Source: Bugula neritina
Taxonomy: Eukaryota; Bryozoa; Gymnolaemata; Cheilostomatida; Bugulidae
DNA: 64,000 bases
Direction: 5' to 3'
Assembly: GCA_964035545.1 (NCBI GenBank)
Contig: OZ037768.1
Span: 3,273,501-3,337,500 of the forward strand
Positions 42,016-56,200 of the stretch are shown one piece after another. The translations under genes were made by a program, and so were the position numbers. A model generated the notes under the pieces. It was not told where the DNA came from. It was given only the letters and a program-made list of their open reading frames with translations, and did no database searches. The first letter of the stretch is position 1. Each line of letters begins with the position of its first letter.

Positions 42016-43166
42016 TTTCAAGCTACACATCTTAGTTGAATAAATTGTAACTGATTTGTTATAGTGTTCACATAAAATTGTTATACTGTTATGCGCGTGC
42101 AAATCGTCAACTCAGTCTATACTATCTACGCATCACTTGTGGATAATCGTCTACTTGGAATCAAAGGGCATACACATCACTCTGATTGGAGTTTACTTCT
42201 CTTGATGTAGAAACGCGCACCACCTGTGCTTCGCACGATGAATGTGGAGATAATTATTACAATCGGTAGAAAAGGCATTGGTATAATATAAGGCTAATAT
42301 TTCCCACTATAAAAATATTCTAGGTGAGAAAGAAACTTTAAGCTTTACAATTAGAGCCTCCTGCAAAAATAATTACTTCTATAGCTTAGTAAATACTGGA
42401 ATGCAATGAACAACCTTTAGTGAGACAATGAGTGCAGAAGTATAAAAATGGAACAATTGCTGCTGGACCATTACTGATAACTGCCATTACATGCAAAAAA
42501 CTGTTAAAGCACTATAATATGTTTGACAATGACTTCATGTTACCTTTACACTGACGCCGTAGAAATATGGTTTTATATAAATATGAGACAAAACCACCCC
42601 ACTTTTTATTTTGATATAAAAGATGACCAGCAAGTGCAAACCGTATTGATGAAGTGAGACTAGAACAGGCAGTTCAACAGTTGTTGCCAAAAACATCTAC
42701 AATAAATCTAAAGCTTACAAAATTATAAGCTGTACTTTAAAGTGTATGTATTTGTTTTGATTGTGTTAGCAACAAAGACACAGTTAACTAAAGCATGAAT
42801 CTTTGCTAGAAACATTATAAAATATTAATCAGACCATTCAATAGTTTTGCAAATGAAAACCTAAAGTTTATATATCAAAACTGAGAACATAGTTTCTTTC
42901 AGATCTACAACTAAACTTAGCTAAGCAGACAGAAGAAAAATTGAAGTTTTTTCTTCAAAAGATATTTAACATAACATCCAATCTTAAAAGAGAATGTAAA
43001 TCAAGTACTAAGAGAAAGCAAAACACTATAGAAAAATATAAAACATTGGTAAACTTTGATAATGATCAATGATATGAAATTTTCACGGCAGTGTGTAAAA
43101 CATTCATCTTTACATTACAATGCAGCAGACCATCCTGAATAACATAATGAAAATAAAGAGTAAAAA
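42016..43166. other. Gap between ARL2BP start and ZFPM 3' end
   Basis: Expected to hold the ZFPM 3'UTR and the ARL2BP promoter; both genes are on the minus strand. A slightly GC-richer patch with CpGs (about 42090-42250) near the ARL2BP start is a promoter candidate. No coding signal. Confidence 0.4.
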
Positions 43167-44202
43167 CTAGTTATTTACAGTGATAGCCCCATTTCTTTTT
43201 TCTTTATGATGGGGGCAATATAACTTCTTATGAGCTTCAAATGTGGCCATTGATGAGAAGGACGCATTACACGAACAAACGTATGGTTTGAGCGTGTTGA
43301 TTGGTCGATCGGGTAACACAGGCTGGCGTTCCAGAGCTTTCATTGGCAAACCGGGGTCCACAATAATGTCAATCGGTTCTCGCTTTATGGATTGGGCTGT
43401 AGAGGTATTGCTAGCGGATTTGTTACTTTGGGGCACATTCATAGTAGAGTTCTGCAGTGGAGAGGTACAGCTAACGGCGGACACGGATTGGGGGCTTGAC
43501 GACCCAGCCCGTTCTATGAATAACTCATTCTCCTTACGTCTTGGAGAAACCTGCGCTGTCACATACTCAGACTTCTGGTAATGTTTCCTTGATCTACGTT
43601 TTTTATACGGTTCATTCTTCAGACGAAGTAACTCCTCATCTACATTGTTATGATAAGGTGCTGCCGTTATGAGAGGCGGCACCGACAACTTGTGTGACGA
43701 AGGGGGAAGCTCCAATGAGTCAATGTCATTGTCACTAAAATCTGTTCCATCTAACATGTGCTGGCGGCCATGTTGTCTCATGCCACGCAGTGTGTTGCCT
43801 AGGTAACCACACAACCTACATTTGTATATCAAATTAGACTTCTGATGTGTCTCACTGTGCTCGGCCAGTATCCGACTAGATTTAGTAGAGAAGTTACAGA
43901 GATCACATCGCAGTGAGGGTGGGGAGGGAGGAGGCACCGCACACTGATGCGCTGTGAAAGTCTCTATAGTCCTGTAACTTGTGCTGCACTTGTTGCAGGT
44001 GTATGTAATAACAAGGCGGTCATCTGCTGACGCTGCCGTGGCGGCTGGAGGCACGGGTGGTGAGGGCTGCTCAGCAGGGACAGGTTTACTCGGCAGCTCG
44101 TTCTCTCGACTTAGATTGTTGGCAGGTCGGCGAGAGCAGTAGTGTACTTTGTGTGCTTCATACACATCCTTCTTATAGAAGGGAATGCTGCACCTTTCAC
44201 AT
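43167..44202 (-). other. Last exon of the ZFPM homologue with five zinc fingers
   Basis: A 345-codon 3' coding exon. Fingers: CERCSIPFYKKDVYEAHKVH-YC (C2HC), CNKC...TAHQC (shortened C2HC-like, H-x-C), CDLC...AEHSETH (C2H2), CRLC...RQHGRQH (C2H2), and a final CSCNASFSSMATFEAHKKLYC (C-x-C instead of C-x2-C). Between the fourth and fifth lies about 120 residues of low-complexity sequence with a sumoylation-like IKREP. The long plus-strand ORF at 43243-43581 is a shadow of this exon. Confidence 0.88.
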
Positions 44203-47200
44203 CTAATAGCAAACAATAACAATCAGTATCATGGAATGTAAAGCTTAAAATAAATTTGCAAAATGAATAGAAAGGAGTCTGAAAGGTATCATGTTACAAA
44301 CAGTCATAAACTTCCTAGACAGAAGTAGGAACTATTTATACATTTGGCCTCACAAGCTCTCTTTTCTTTAAAGTTTTACTTTCATGGGGAGAAGACATCA
44401 ATTGTTTTCATAAAAATCTGTTGAAAGGACAACTCCCTCTAAGCTCATACTAACATTAAAATATCATGTAATCTATTTATAGGATACAGTGCTTGTAAGT
44501 TACTAACGCTAACCCTTCTAAACATTGCAGGCTATTATTTACCCCTCTCCCCATAGTTGAAAGCGATAAAACTAAAGTTCCTAAGTGTACCTGTAAATTT
44601 GTCTCTCAGGTTTGAGTGGGCCGCCATTGGCTGGTCTAGACAGCATCTGTACGCCAGACGGTAAGGGAGAGGAAGGTTCAGAAAACGCTTTGCTGCTTTT
44701 GGCCGGAGGTGAGGCTAGTTCACCAATACTGTCAGACTTTCGCTTGTTAGTGGGACTCAGAGCGCTGCCTTCTTCCACCTTCACACTGAGGTCTAGCGGA
44801 GTGTCTTCTCGGACTGGTCGAGTCACACTTGTGGCTGGGTGGGGGGTGGCTAGGGGCACCCCTCCATTCAACTGAAACACACATAGAACTTACAGCTACA
44901 CGACTAGAAATGGTGTGGAGAACTTGCTGGAAATAGGAATGACCTCATTATGTTTACTAATGTATAGAATAGCATAGATGATTCAAGATGGCAACATATA
45001 TGTACCAGTGATGTGTTAGCACTTGTTATTTTATTGTATTATCTCAATTATCATGCTGAGCATAATCAGATAAGAATGAGTAATCACAGAGATAAAGTTT
45101 GGAGCCATTTGAGATTACAATCTTGTAGTTATGTAGATAGTGTATCTGTGGAGCATTGTATTCTATGTGTGTATGTAGTGAGGAATGCAGCTATAAATAC
45201 TTCATAATATTCTAGTGCAAACTTGCTTGTGGAAAGATGTCTAGTCATCATTATACATAATATAACATAGTATAACATAACTATATAGTATAGTAGAACT
45301 ATATAGTGTAGTATAGTATAGTACAGTATAGTGTAGTATAGTGTAGAATAGTATAGTATAGTGTATTGTAGTATAGTATAGTACATTGTAGTATAGTATA
45401 GTGTAGTATAGTATAGTGTAGTGTATTGTAGTATAGTGCAGTGTAGTATAGTATAGTATATTGTAGTGTAGAATAGTATAGTATAGTACAGTATAGTATA
45501 GTATAGTGCATTGTAGTATAGTATAGTATAGTGCATTGTAGTATAGTATAGTATAGTAACTAAAAATATGATACAGGCAAAGCTCCCCTAAATGATAATT
45601 TATCTTCGCAGTGGCAAAGGGGAAGAAATTAAAAGATAATTTCGTAAATAGCAGCTTCAAAATCAAGTAAGTGGCTGAGGCTTTTAAAAAACTATATTTT
45701 GCAAATCAAACACAATTATTCTGGAATGTGAGGAATATAAGCATATATATATACATTATGATCAACTTTGGGGGAATAATCAACTCACCGATTGCATGGC
45801 TTGAGCTAGGTGGGCGGGAGATGTGAACATGTTGAGATGGGGAGGCATCATGGGAAGGGTAGCCATGGCCGTAGGCAAGCTAAGCATGGATGATAGGGTG
45901 AATGGTAGACTGGCAGCAACAGCGGCAGCGGCTTGGGAAGCAAGGGAGGCATTGAGAGCTTGATTATCAAATACACTAACCTTTTTGTACATGTCCTAAA
46001 AAACATACTTACAAAATTATTATAAACTAACTTTTTTAAAACAAACTATACGGCCAAATGCAAAGCTTTGGCACAAACCAGGACTTTCTTTCGAAGCCCA
46101 GCTCTATCCTGCATGCTAGTTGGAGGCAGGTGCAGTAATGGCGGAATTGAGAAAAGCTTGTGTTTAAGATCAGAAAAGTGGCAAAAGAAGTTATGTTCTC
46201 GCAAGAATTTCAACCCACGCCCCAAACCAAAATTTATAAAGAAATTTAAAGAACTTAGGTTATCTCTATTTCTCCACTACTGCTCCTAAATGTGGCAGGT
46301 CACCATGGCAGTGATAGCAGCCAACTGCTAGCAGCGTGTAGTGACATTTGAACAGACACCAGATATTGATACCACCTCGTCAGTTTACAAGGCAATAGTC
46401 TCAACTTGCAATCAACTGGCTGATTAAACCATAGATAATGTTTGAACCATGAAAAGAAACGAAAGAGTGGAGATACTAATCATTAGTGGCACCTTTATCT
46501 AAGTATTGGTTTGCCCAACTCAGCTTACAATGTGATACAGAATCTAATAATCAGAGATATGAAAATATTAGAGTAGTATGTTTGCCAGCCAACGTTTTAA
46601 ATAGAAAATAATCTTACAAATACATGGCCACAGTTTCTACCACATCTTGGCTAAGCATAAGTGTTGCCAACCACTCAGCTATTAAGTTGCAAACTAAAGA
46701 TTATCTTTTAGATAACGTCAAACCCCACCTTTATTGCCATATTAAAATTAGTTATTCCCTTGTGTTGCTGGCGGCACTTGAGAGATATTTATTAGATGTT
46801 GGTATTACAAGATTATCAGATAACATTCGTTGGCTATCCTATTTCGTTCCTTGCTACACTCAAACAACTTTGACATACCAACACCTTCTTCAGTTTCAAT
46901 TTAAAAGCAATTCAATTCTCATTAGTTAAAGACACTTAATTAAGTGTTACATTACTAAATTCAATAGACAAGGCACCCTTCACTAATATTATATATTTTA
47001 TACTAAAATCTTTATATTATCTACACAGCAGCCCAAAACTCAAAACAATATTTCTATTGAGTTGAGTGAATCTTTATAATAAACCAAAACGCCCTCAAAT
47101 CAAAATGGAAATTTTATACTAGTATGAAATTCTAAATCCAAAGTTAATAATGTATTTAAACTTAGCAACCCTGATAGCTTATCTTGCATAGAGTTTGAGA

Positions 47201-50200
47201 GATAGCAGCTGCTCCACTATCACATTTTTCTATTATAATACCAATCTTATCATTGGCCAGAAAGTCGAAAGTTCATTTTACATTCGAAAACACAAAGCAA
47301 CAATACTCCACCCAGTATTACCGAAGACATCGATAGTCTAAGTTCTTCAAGAGATGTTGGCAGAGTACATCCCATAACTATTAGTGTAGCAAAGGCTAAT
47401 AACTAATGCATAGCAAAACTCATTTCGTTTTGCAAATGAGTTGGCATGTGCGAGATTTCAGATTTTATCACTTTTGCCTATTAACAGTTGCACCACCGTA
47501 TCACACAATATAAGTTATTGGCACTGAATTGATTTTCATCATTTCTGGGTTTAGTATGTGTTGATCAGTGATATCAGATGGTTCCACTACATCTCAACCT
47601 TATTATTCCGTTAATTACTTTCATAAAATAATTCCGTCAGCATGGCACCATTGATTAACACGAGGAAGCAATGTGACGAAGCAAAAGAAACAAAACTCTC
47701 AAATTTACAGAAAAAAATGTTAGATTATATTATTGGCAGCAGAAAAGAATGAGTTTTTCAGGGAAAAAAACTATAGAAATAAGCAAAGTTCTTTTTGCAA
47801 AACAAAATATTTACAATCACTGCCACTCTGATATAAATATTCAAGCAACTGTTCAAAGTGTGAAAAATTTCTGAAAAAGCACTTTTTTATTTGATTTGTT
47901 TTATTTCCTATGTAAAACATCCTGTTCAGATGAAAGAGAGGCTAATGTTAGAGCTAACACAAAGATATATTGCAGAGGGTAAGAACCCACCTTTATATTA
48001 GGGGAGACAGGAGAGGTGCGTTGAGAGACGCTAGGATTAACTCCCTGATCAGATCTGGGTGAGTGAGAGGTGGACGCCGTGCGACTCTTACAATAGTGCA
48101 GCTTGTGCGCCTGGTATGACTCAGATTTCTTGAAGTGAATGTCACACTCTTCACAATAAGTCTTATCTGTGCTGCTGCCACCACTGCTGCCGCTAGCAGC
48201 TATACAAAACAAGAGTTATAATAATACTTATTCACTCAGTATGGAAGCAAATGCTTACAACTACACTACATTATATTATTGTGCTGCAACTTAAAAGTTT
48301 TTCAACATTTCAAGTCATATAAATGCTGAATCACACTTAAAATAATTTATTCCACAAAAGATTTTACTGAATATTGATATTAAAAAAATTGTTGCTGCAT
48401 TGAAAAATATTTATTCAAGAGCAGATGGATGTTTGGGGTAAGGAGCTTACCTGAGACCATTTTCAGGTTGTCTGTTGTGTGCTTTTCTCGGATGTGACTC
48501 GTAATGTCTGCTTTGGTGAGAGACATGTACTTACAGATCAGGCAGACGTATGCCGTCTGCTGAGCATTGTCCAATGAGCTCTCTAGACTGTCACTCACAC
48601 CACTCGATGTTGACTTTGCGTCTGTAAAATACAGTTTGGTCTATACTCATACCTATTATAACTTAGTTATACAACTATTATGTTCAGTCAATTAAAAAGC
48701 ATAGAAATAATAAATAATGATACATTTTTGAAAAGATTTGCAATTGTTATCTCTACAACTAGCACATAAGTAATTTGAAAGCAATCAACTGTACCAAGAT
48801 AACATTAGAACTGGTACACGCAGCGTTAACATAAAATCACAGTATAGAATATTATCGATTCCACATTCCAAAATTCTAACTAAGCAGCTATATTGTGGAC
48901 AACTACAAGAGCATGTTTTGATATGAGAAGAGATAAGGCGCCCACAGACATGGCTTGCTGATTTGATAGCTGTATTGAAGTTGGTTGAAACTGTGGGATA
49001 TTAACCCTACAGAAACATGTGGTTAGCAGCTGAAACTATATTGAGCACATGATTTTCTTTGTTTATCAGAATTTGTCTAGCAGTTAAACTTTAACGTATA
49101 ACAGTCAATTGAACCCAAAAACATCTTTAATGTAATAGAAAAAAGGTAGGAGTGACAATTTTAGAATAAGAAATAAAAATTTAGATTGTTATGGAAATAC
49201 AATTTTCTAACTTCAAACTATCAAACTGATCAAATTATTATATAATTTCTGTAGCAGAAGTAGTCCATGTGATAAAAGAGAATATTTATAGAGTGTATAG
49301 CAACACAAACATGTAATTTTGACATATACTGAAGTTTTAAGGCTAGTCTGATAGGCTAATCAGATAAAGTATTAGAATATTGGGCTATGCTATCACACCT
49401 TGATCAGTAACGTTAGAAGTTGCAGATGTTGGGTTTAGCTTAGAACAATAGTGTTTCTTGTGAGCCAGCAGAGTGTTGGGGTTCCTAAATGATATCCCGC
49501 ACATTGAGCATGGGTATTGGACCTCTGCTAAAGCATACATACATCATATGAAACAAATTAAAAGCTGGATGTACTTGAAAATATAAAGATAAAGACCACA
49601 AATAGATAAGAATAATATAAATAAAGTATAATATTAACTGATGCTATCAGCACTTTGTAGATAAACATATAATTTTATAATGTCAGTAGAGATAAGCAGC
49701 AATACAAGAGAAAACAGCAGTTGAACTCTCATAGCAACCAGCAATCATCACAATTAGCTGCCATAACTATCAACTATCAACCCATCGTCACCGTCTTAAC
49801 TTACTCTTTAACATCATCACATGTTTAACTCACTCTTCAACAACCATAACCTTTTTAACCTACACATTAACATCTTCACTTTTTAACTTACTTCTTAATG
49901 TCTTCACCTTACTAACTTACTCTTCAACAATCATCTTCCTGACTTACTCTTTAACTATCACTTCACTAATTTACTTTTCAACATTACCACTTTCATAACT
50001 TAACCAACATATTAAGTTGTAAAAATAAACTCTTCTCAAGTTATCTACAACAATTCTTTTGTCATGAAGCTGGCAGTCACCTTGAGAGTCCCCAGAGTTC
50101 TTAGTCTGCAGTTGGGCAGAAGTAGGGGACGAGCTTTTACCCTTCTCAGCCTCTGCTTTTGGAACACCATGATCTGGTGGGTTTGGTTCACAGAACACGG

Positions 50201-53200
50201 CTACCAGTTCTGCATCTTCTGTCAAGTCTTTGATTACCTCCACCCATAGCTTAGTTCCTACAATGAGGAATATAATGCTGCCAGTTAACAATGGCGGACT
50301 CCATCAACATACATACACTATATTCTACTTAATTTTTAGGTAAACCATAGGTACGGTAGTAAAGGGGCACACTTAGCTGCTCCCTCACCATGGTTGGATG
50401 CAACTGTAAGCTAAAGAAACCAGGGCGTAATGTAATATCATATAATCAATTTGATGGTGTGTCATTAGACATAAGCATAGAAGATTAGAGAGAAATTTCA
50501 AAAGACTAACAACTGCATTGAATAACCATGACTCATCTCATCCAACATAGTGCGAAGCAGTTGATATGATATAGTGTAACAGTAGATATATTATAGTGAA
50601 ACAGTAGATATAGTAGAGTAAAACAGTAGATATAATATAGATGAATAGTAAATATAATATAGATGAACAGTAAATATAATATAACAGTGAATACATACAG
50701 CATGAGAAATTAAAACAATTTAAAGTTAAACTGGAATTTAAACCAATAAATTAAAAATTAAGCTAAGCAAAACTTCGGATATATAATAAATTTACAGATA
50801 TTTAAAATTTCAGTATTTGTTTCCATAATAAACTGCATAATAATTGTAATAGAAGCCTGTTTTCTAGACAATCTTAACAATCAAATGTGACTTTTATTTG
50901 AATAATACTATGAAGTAACATGTACTGGTATAGTCATGTTCTGAATTCTTGGAATAAGAATAAAAAGCAGCAACTGGGTAAGCAATTTGTAAGCTAAGTT
51001 TGTGCCTGGAGTAAGTTGAAGGAATAAAAAAATGGCTGAAATCAGTTGAACCCGTATCTAACTTTACATGGTCCCAGCAGTAAAGTACAATGAAATTATT
51101 AGTATTTAATGGGAAAAAAAAAAGAATTATAAATTATTAAACATGAAGCATTATTATTATGTAACAGAAAACATTGGTGTAATGTATTGTTGCATATACA
51201 ATATCATCCTACAGTGAAGCTGTACATTATTGTATAACTTTTTCATATAAAAAACTAACAGCCTATCAAATTATGTCAAATTTTCTTCCAAAAAAATTGA
51301 AAGCTAGAAATCAGGAATAAGACTAAAATAATAATATTTATATAGTTAAATTCACGGTGTTAGTTGATTTGTTGATTCCTACTGCATTATGAATAGCTAC
51401 ATTATAAATACAATAGCTAATTATATTTTATTATTAAAAAATTGAACCTTTACAAAAAAGTAAATAGATAATTTGTTGATACTTCTGTAATTTTCATTGA
51501 TTTTATGTTCACACCTACCAGGACAAAGGTAAGCTTAAATCTCAAGGTTTTGTTACTTAGTATTTACACTAACTCATTGTCTAGTCACAACCACTCTGTC
51601 AAGATCACAATAAAGATGATAAAATTATCTTGTCTCCAATCACAAAGATCAAAACAAAATTTACGAACCCACTTACATATGTTGGCAAGGTGCACGATGA
51701 TAAGTGATTTTCATTAAGTTATGCAATAGAACTCAGTGCCAGCATAGCTATTGTTGTACAACTTGATTAAAATTTATGTGAAAGTATCAAATCATCAACA
51801 ATATATACTATTTTCTGTTTTAAATTTCCTTTTACTTTGATGACGCAGGATTTTACAAAACTAAAAATTGTGATCAATTAGATATATTTGAACAAACAAA
51901 GCTCATCCTGATACGATAAAATTTTTCTATAAAATACCTCAAATCCCTATTGTTTCAACATTTAAATTCAAAATCATTGTAAATTGTGTTGCATATTTAC
52001 AAAGTTTTTCAAACATGAGTCCTGACTGACTCACTGTTTAAAACGGAAATGCCAAGGCAATGCCTAAGTCACATACAAATCATCGAAAGACGACTAACTG
52101 GCCAAACCCATCTAATCTTGCTAGATCTTAAGTGACGTCCAATTAGCTTTTTATCAATAAATGGCCACATTCAATAGGCCAACCCATGAATTTGGCAGTA
52201 TAAGCTGTTGCGATATCGGATATTATCTGAGATATGAGATGTGAATATGGAGTTGCACCGAAAGACCAAGTCATCAGATACATGCTGGCAACTCGAGATA
52301 ATCAGTAGTATAAAGGCATTGAGACTAACTGATGCCTGATAAGTTTAAATAGAAAGGAGCTGGGAATAGCCATAGGTTTGGTGCAGGCTAAACCTTGTGA
52401 ACTAATGGCCCGTGTGTTGTTGTGGCCAGATTGAATTTGTAGATAATGAAAACGTATAATGGTGATAGTAATTATTGTATTTCTTATTTCCTTGAAAATG
52501 TTAAATATTCATCACCAGCCACTTGAATTTCTCCCTTTACATGCCACTAATCACCATTTCACACTTACATTTTATTTCATTTTTATGATATTTGTAATTA
52601 TTAGATTGTTATCAGTCCTGAAATCTCCAATATATTAAATTATGTACTTTAGATTATGAGATGTACGTTCAATTACATTAACTTCATTGTACATTCATTA
52701 GAAATTGATTTGAACATTTTTACATTCAAGGTTGTCATCAAAGCGAGCTGTAAATCTGTACTACAACCTAAAAAAATTCTTTATCCATGGGTTTGCATAA
52801 ATAGGGTATAATTAACAATCTCTGTTCATCAAAATGTATCAAGATAATGCGGGCACAAGACACAATATTCAATTTAGACAACCATAATATGCTAGTGTAC
52901 GATTCAAAATGTTAGAATGCTAGCTATCTGATGGTTTTTGTTGAACTCTACAATGGAAATTAATGCAGCTTTGAAATTATTTACATAATATTAAAGTAAC
53001 TCACATACCATTTCATACACAACTGCATGCATGAATAGCATAACTACACAGTATCAATAGTACACACTATTGCGCAAGAGAAATAGTATACAAAACTAGC
53101 AGCTCACCATCATAAGATATTCTAAGATTAGGCTCTTTGGTGTCTGAGGGAGCACCCAGATATTTCAACCAGCCACAGTTAATTGAAGCTTCAAGTTGGA

Positions 53201-56200
53201 AGAACACTTTTCCTTCCAAATGTATAAACTACAACAGGTAAATAATTACAATCAAATAAGCCATGTAGGTGAAGAGACGATGATGAAATCTTGGACTATA
53301 AGGCACTCAAACCCTGCTGCTATTTCATATTTAGTAATTCTACAAAGAAAAAGATATAAACTAACCAACTATAATTTATACAAATATTCAAAACTCCTAC
53401 GGCTAGCCCAGATTATTACCAACACTGATAAGGCTTATCGTACAACCCATCAACAAGTAGAAAATTTATTAGTTTTATCACAACTTAGTGGCAAAACAAG
53501 ACTTTGTTGTTGCTAGCTGCCTATCAACTCTGGCAAGATACGGGCATATCAATGGCACCACTTTTTGTTGTAAGATGTCTGTATATACGTTAGAGTTGTA
53601 TTTATCAGGACTCAAGATAAGATCCAATCTTCACAGAACTCTACCAACAAGGATAGGTGTGGCGTGTGGCACATGTGAAAAGTGGACCAACAGACGACAC
53701 TTAATGGTGCAAACAGAAGAGTAAAAGATGGGATCGGTGTATATGCACAAACGGTGGCGGCGGGTAGAGATAACTGGATGAGGTGATAAAAGCTCGTAAT
53801 CTAACACATCAGATGTTTCTTATCTCAAACTCCCACAGTTTGAAGAAGATATTTACTTCTTATAATTATGATGACGACAAAGAGTAGATATCATACAATG
53901 ATGCCGGCAATTCAGATTGTAAGCATGCAAGGCCGGCCCTCCAGCGTAGCAGCTTTAGTGTACTTTAGACTGGAAACTAATTGGCCAACAACTTTTTAAA
54001 AACTATTAAAATTTCCATCAGGCTGCCACAATCTGAATAGATATGAAGGAAGAAAAGTCACTAATTTTAAAAAAATCATACTATTGCAGAATTAAGTAAA
54101 ATAAATAACTATTGGGTTAACAGGGCTGAAGTATAGCGTGAGGACATAACTCACCGAAACAATCTGCGGGTTGCTTTTTGTCACGGACTCATCTCCAGGT
54201 TCAATTTTGTGAGCCCTGAGAGGGTCAAGTCCTGCTCCGGCTGTGATATGCTTTGCTGACAAAACTTTATAGCCACCTACAACAGCAGCCCTCCACTCAT
54301 TCATCACATGCAGGAAAAGCAAAGATTCAGTCATTGTTTGTATGTTGATTTAAAATTTGTCAATTTAAAAAAATCAAATGATAAAATGATGAGCAAACAA
54401 AGCAGACTAATGTTTAAACATAGTTCTACGCCACTGAAGCTAAACTAATTATACACTTACAGGATAACTTAAGCATGATAAAGTGTTTATATTACATATA
54501 TTATGCACCCTAGTGATAAAGCAAAACTGATAAGGGATAATATTGTGTCACTATTACGTTAATTGCCACAAAGAACATTGGTTCAATGCTATCACTCTCT
54601 CAAACTCATCTAGTCAACGCCGTCTAAACTCGTGAGTGCAAGTTGCAAAATTACCGCCATTCAATCTTTGAACTTTCAACGGCGCATCTTCTGGAATTCC
54701 CAACATAAGCTCGAGACTTGGTTCTACGGGTAGTATTTGTGGAGTTCCTATTTTAGGAACATCTACCGGAGGCGGGCTACAAGGGTTCAAGGTCGCTGAG
54801 ACTGGACTCGTAGGTTCATCTTTCACATTGACTGCTGTTGTCTCCATTGGTGAAGGGGGGCTTTTGGCAAGAACTTCACCTTGTGGAGCCGCCTTTACCA
54901 AACACGGTTCTTTCTTTGCTGCTTCTAAGTCATCAGCACTAGTCTCTCCACCTACAGTATTGCCACTTTATGCATAAGTCCTTCATCAAACACCGCAACT
55001 TATTTTTGAATATTTAGTTTGCAAAACAAATACAGAAATAAAAAGGTTAATTTCATCGCCAGCATGAACAACTATAGAATGTTCTAGAAGTTGTAGGTGC
55101 AAGACAACTTCGCTTACATACAAATAATTATTTATCTTTTAAGAACAATCTTAAAATCAGAACACACAGCGAATATTCAGCAAACTTATCATACCGATAT
55201 CAAGAGAACAAAACTTTTAGAACATAATACTACGTTAAATATTTCTCACGGATACATAAGGGAGTTAGATAGATGGGTAGTGAGATAACTTATTTATCAG
55301 GAAAGAAAATCTTTGCTCGTATTTTTATCAGTTCATCAATTTAGAGTTCTATAGAATTCTACCTATCCTGGTAAAGATGTTATGACACAACACATACAAT
55401 TAGCTCAAAAAAATTCCCCACCCCTCATTGTAAAACTAATTGGAATTTTTGAAGAATAAATCATCCTTTCCATCAGAAGCAACACTAAACTCAAATTGTT
55501 AGCAGATAGAAATTATCTAGTGGAATTCTATGGCAGGAGGTTAGGCTGGTTGAAGGCTTAGACTGTTTCAAGTCTTTTATGACCAATAGGATCAATGGCT
55601 ATCTGATTGATATCTAGAGAAAGGCACATACATCTACTAACAGCTCATCTTCTGGAGACTATCTGATAAGATCAGATATCAGTAAAGAATTTTTTTCATT
55701 TAAATAACCATCAACTGCAATGTAAAGCATATGGCAATCTTGTAACATGAGGTTATATTTATCAACAGAACTGATGAAATGTAACATGACTTTAGTTGTG
55801 CTAGAGATGTGGCTTGACATTCCCAGATAAAATCACCACCCTGACTGTGTATTTTGATATGACCCAGTGCTGTGAATTCACCAATTACAAGGCCTTGATA
55901 TCTATTCTATTGGACACTAGCTATGAACTCTGCTATCTAATGTAAATCAGTGAGTTTATAATTACACTCAACTTGAAATATGTTAAACTGAGACAAAATT
56001 ATATCTGATAAGAAATCTTTCTGTTCAACAAAAATGAGACAAGCAATTAGTCTAAAAGATATGAGGAATTAGCAGCACCTATGTAAAAAATTTTCTACAG
56101 TTTACACCTTTTGCAAAAAATATATAGCTTCCCGCAGAATACACCTGGTGAGAAATTGAAAGAAAGTTTCATTCAGCTTGATATTCACTTGTCTAAGTTT

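Noticed and set aside
43243-43581. 112-residue plus-strand ORF
   Set aside because: Antisense shadow of the last ZFPM exon, which has clear zinc fingers in its own frame.
45129-45666. Minus-strand ORFs rich in Tyr, Thr, Ile and Leu
   Set aside because: Translation of the TATAG repeat array within a ZFPM intron.
46068-46929. Two plus-strand ORFs of 73 and 101 residues inside a ZFPM intron
   Set aside because: No signal peptide, domain or splice context; the GC-richer patch might be an old repeat but nothing supports it.
53196-53724. Two adjoining plus-strand ORFs of 106 and 78 residues
   Set aside because: They overlap the antisense of a ZFPM exon and intron; considered as a transposon remnant, but no transposase or reverse-transcriptase motif or terminal repeat is visible.
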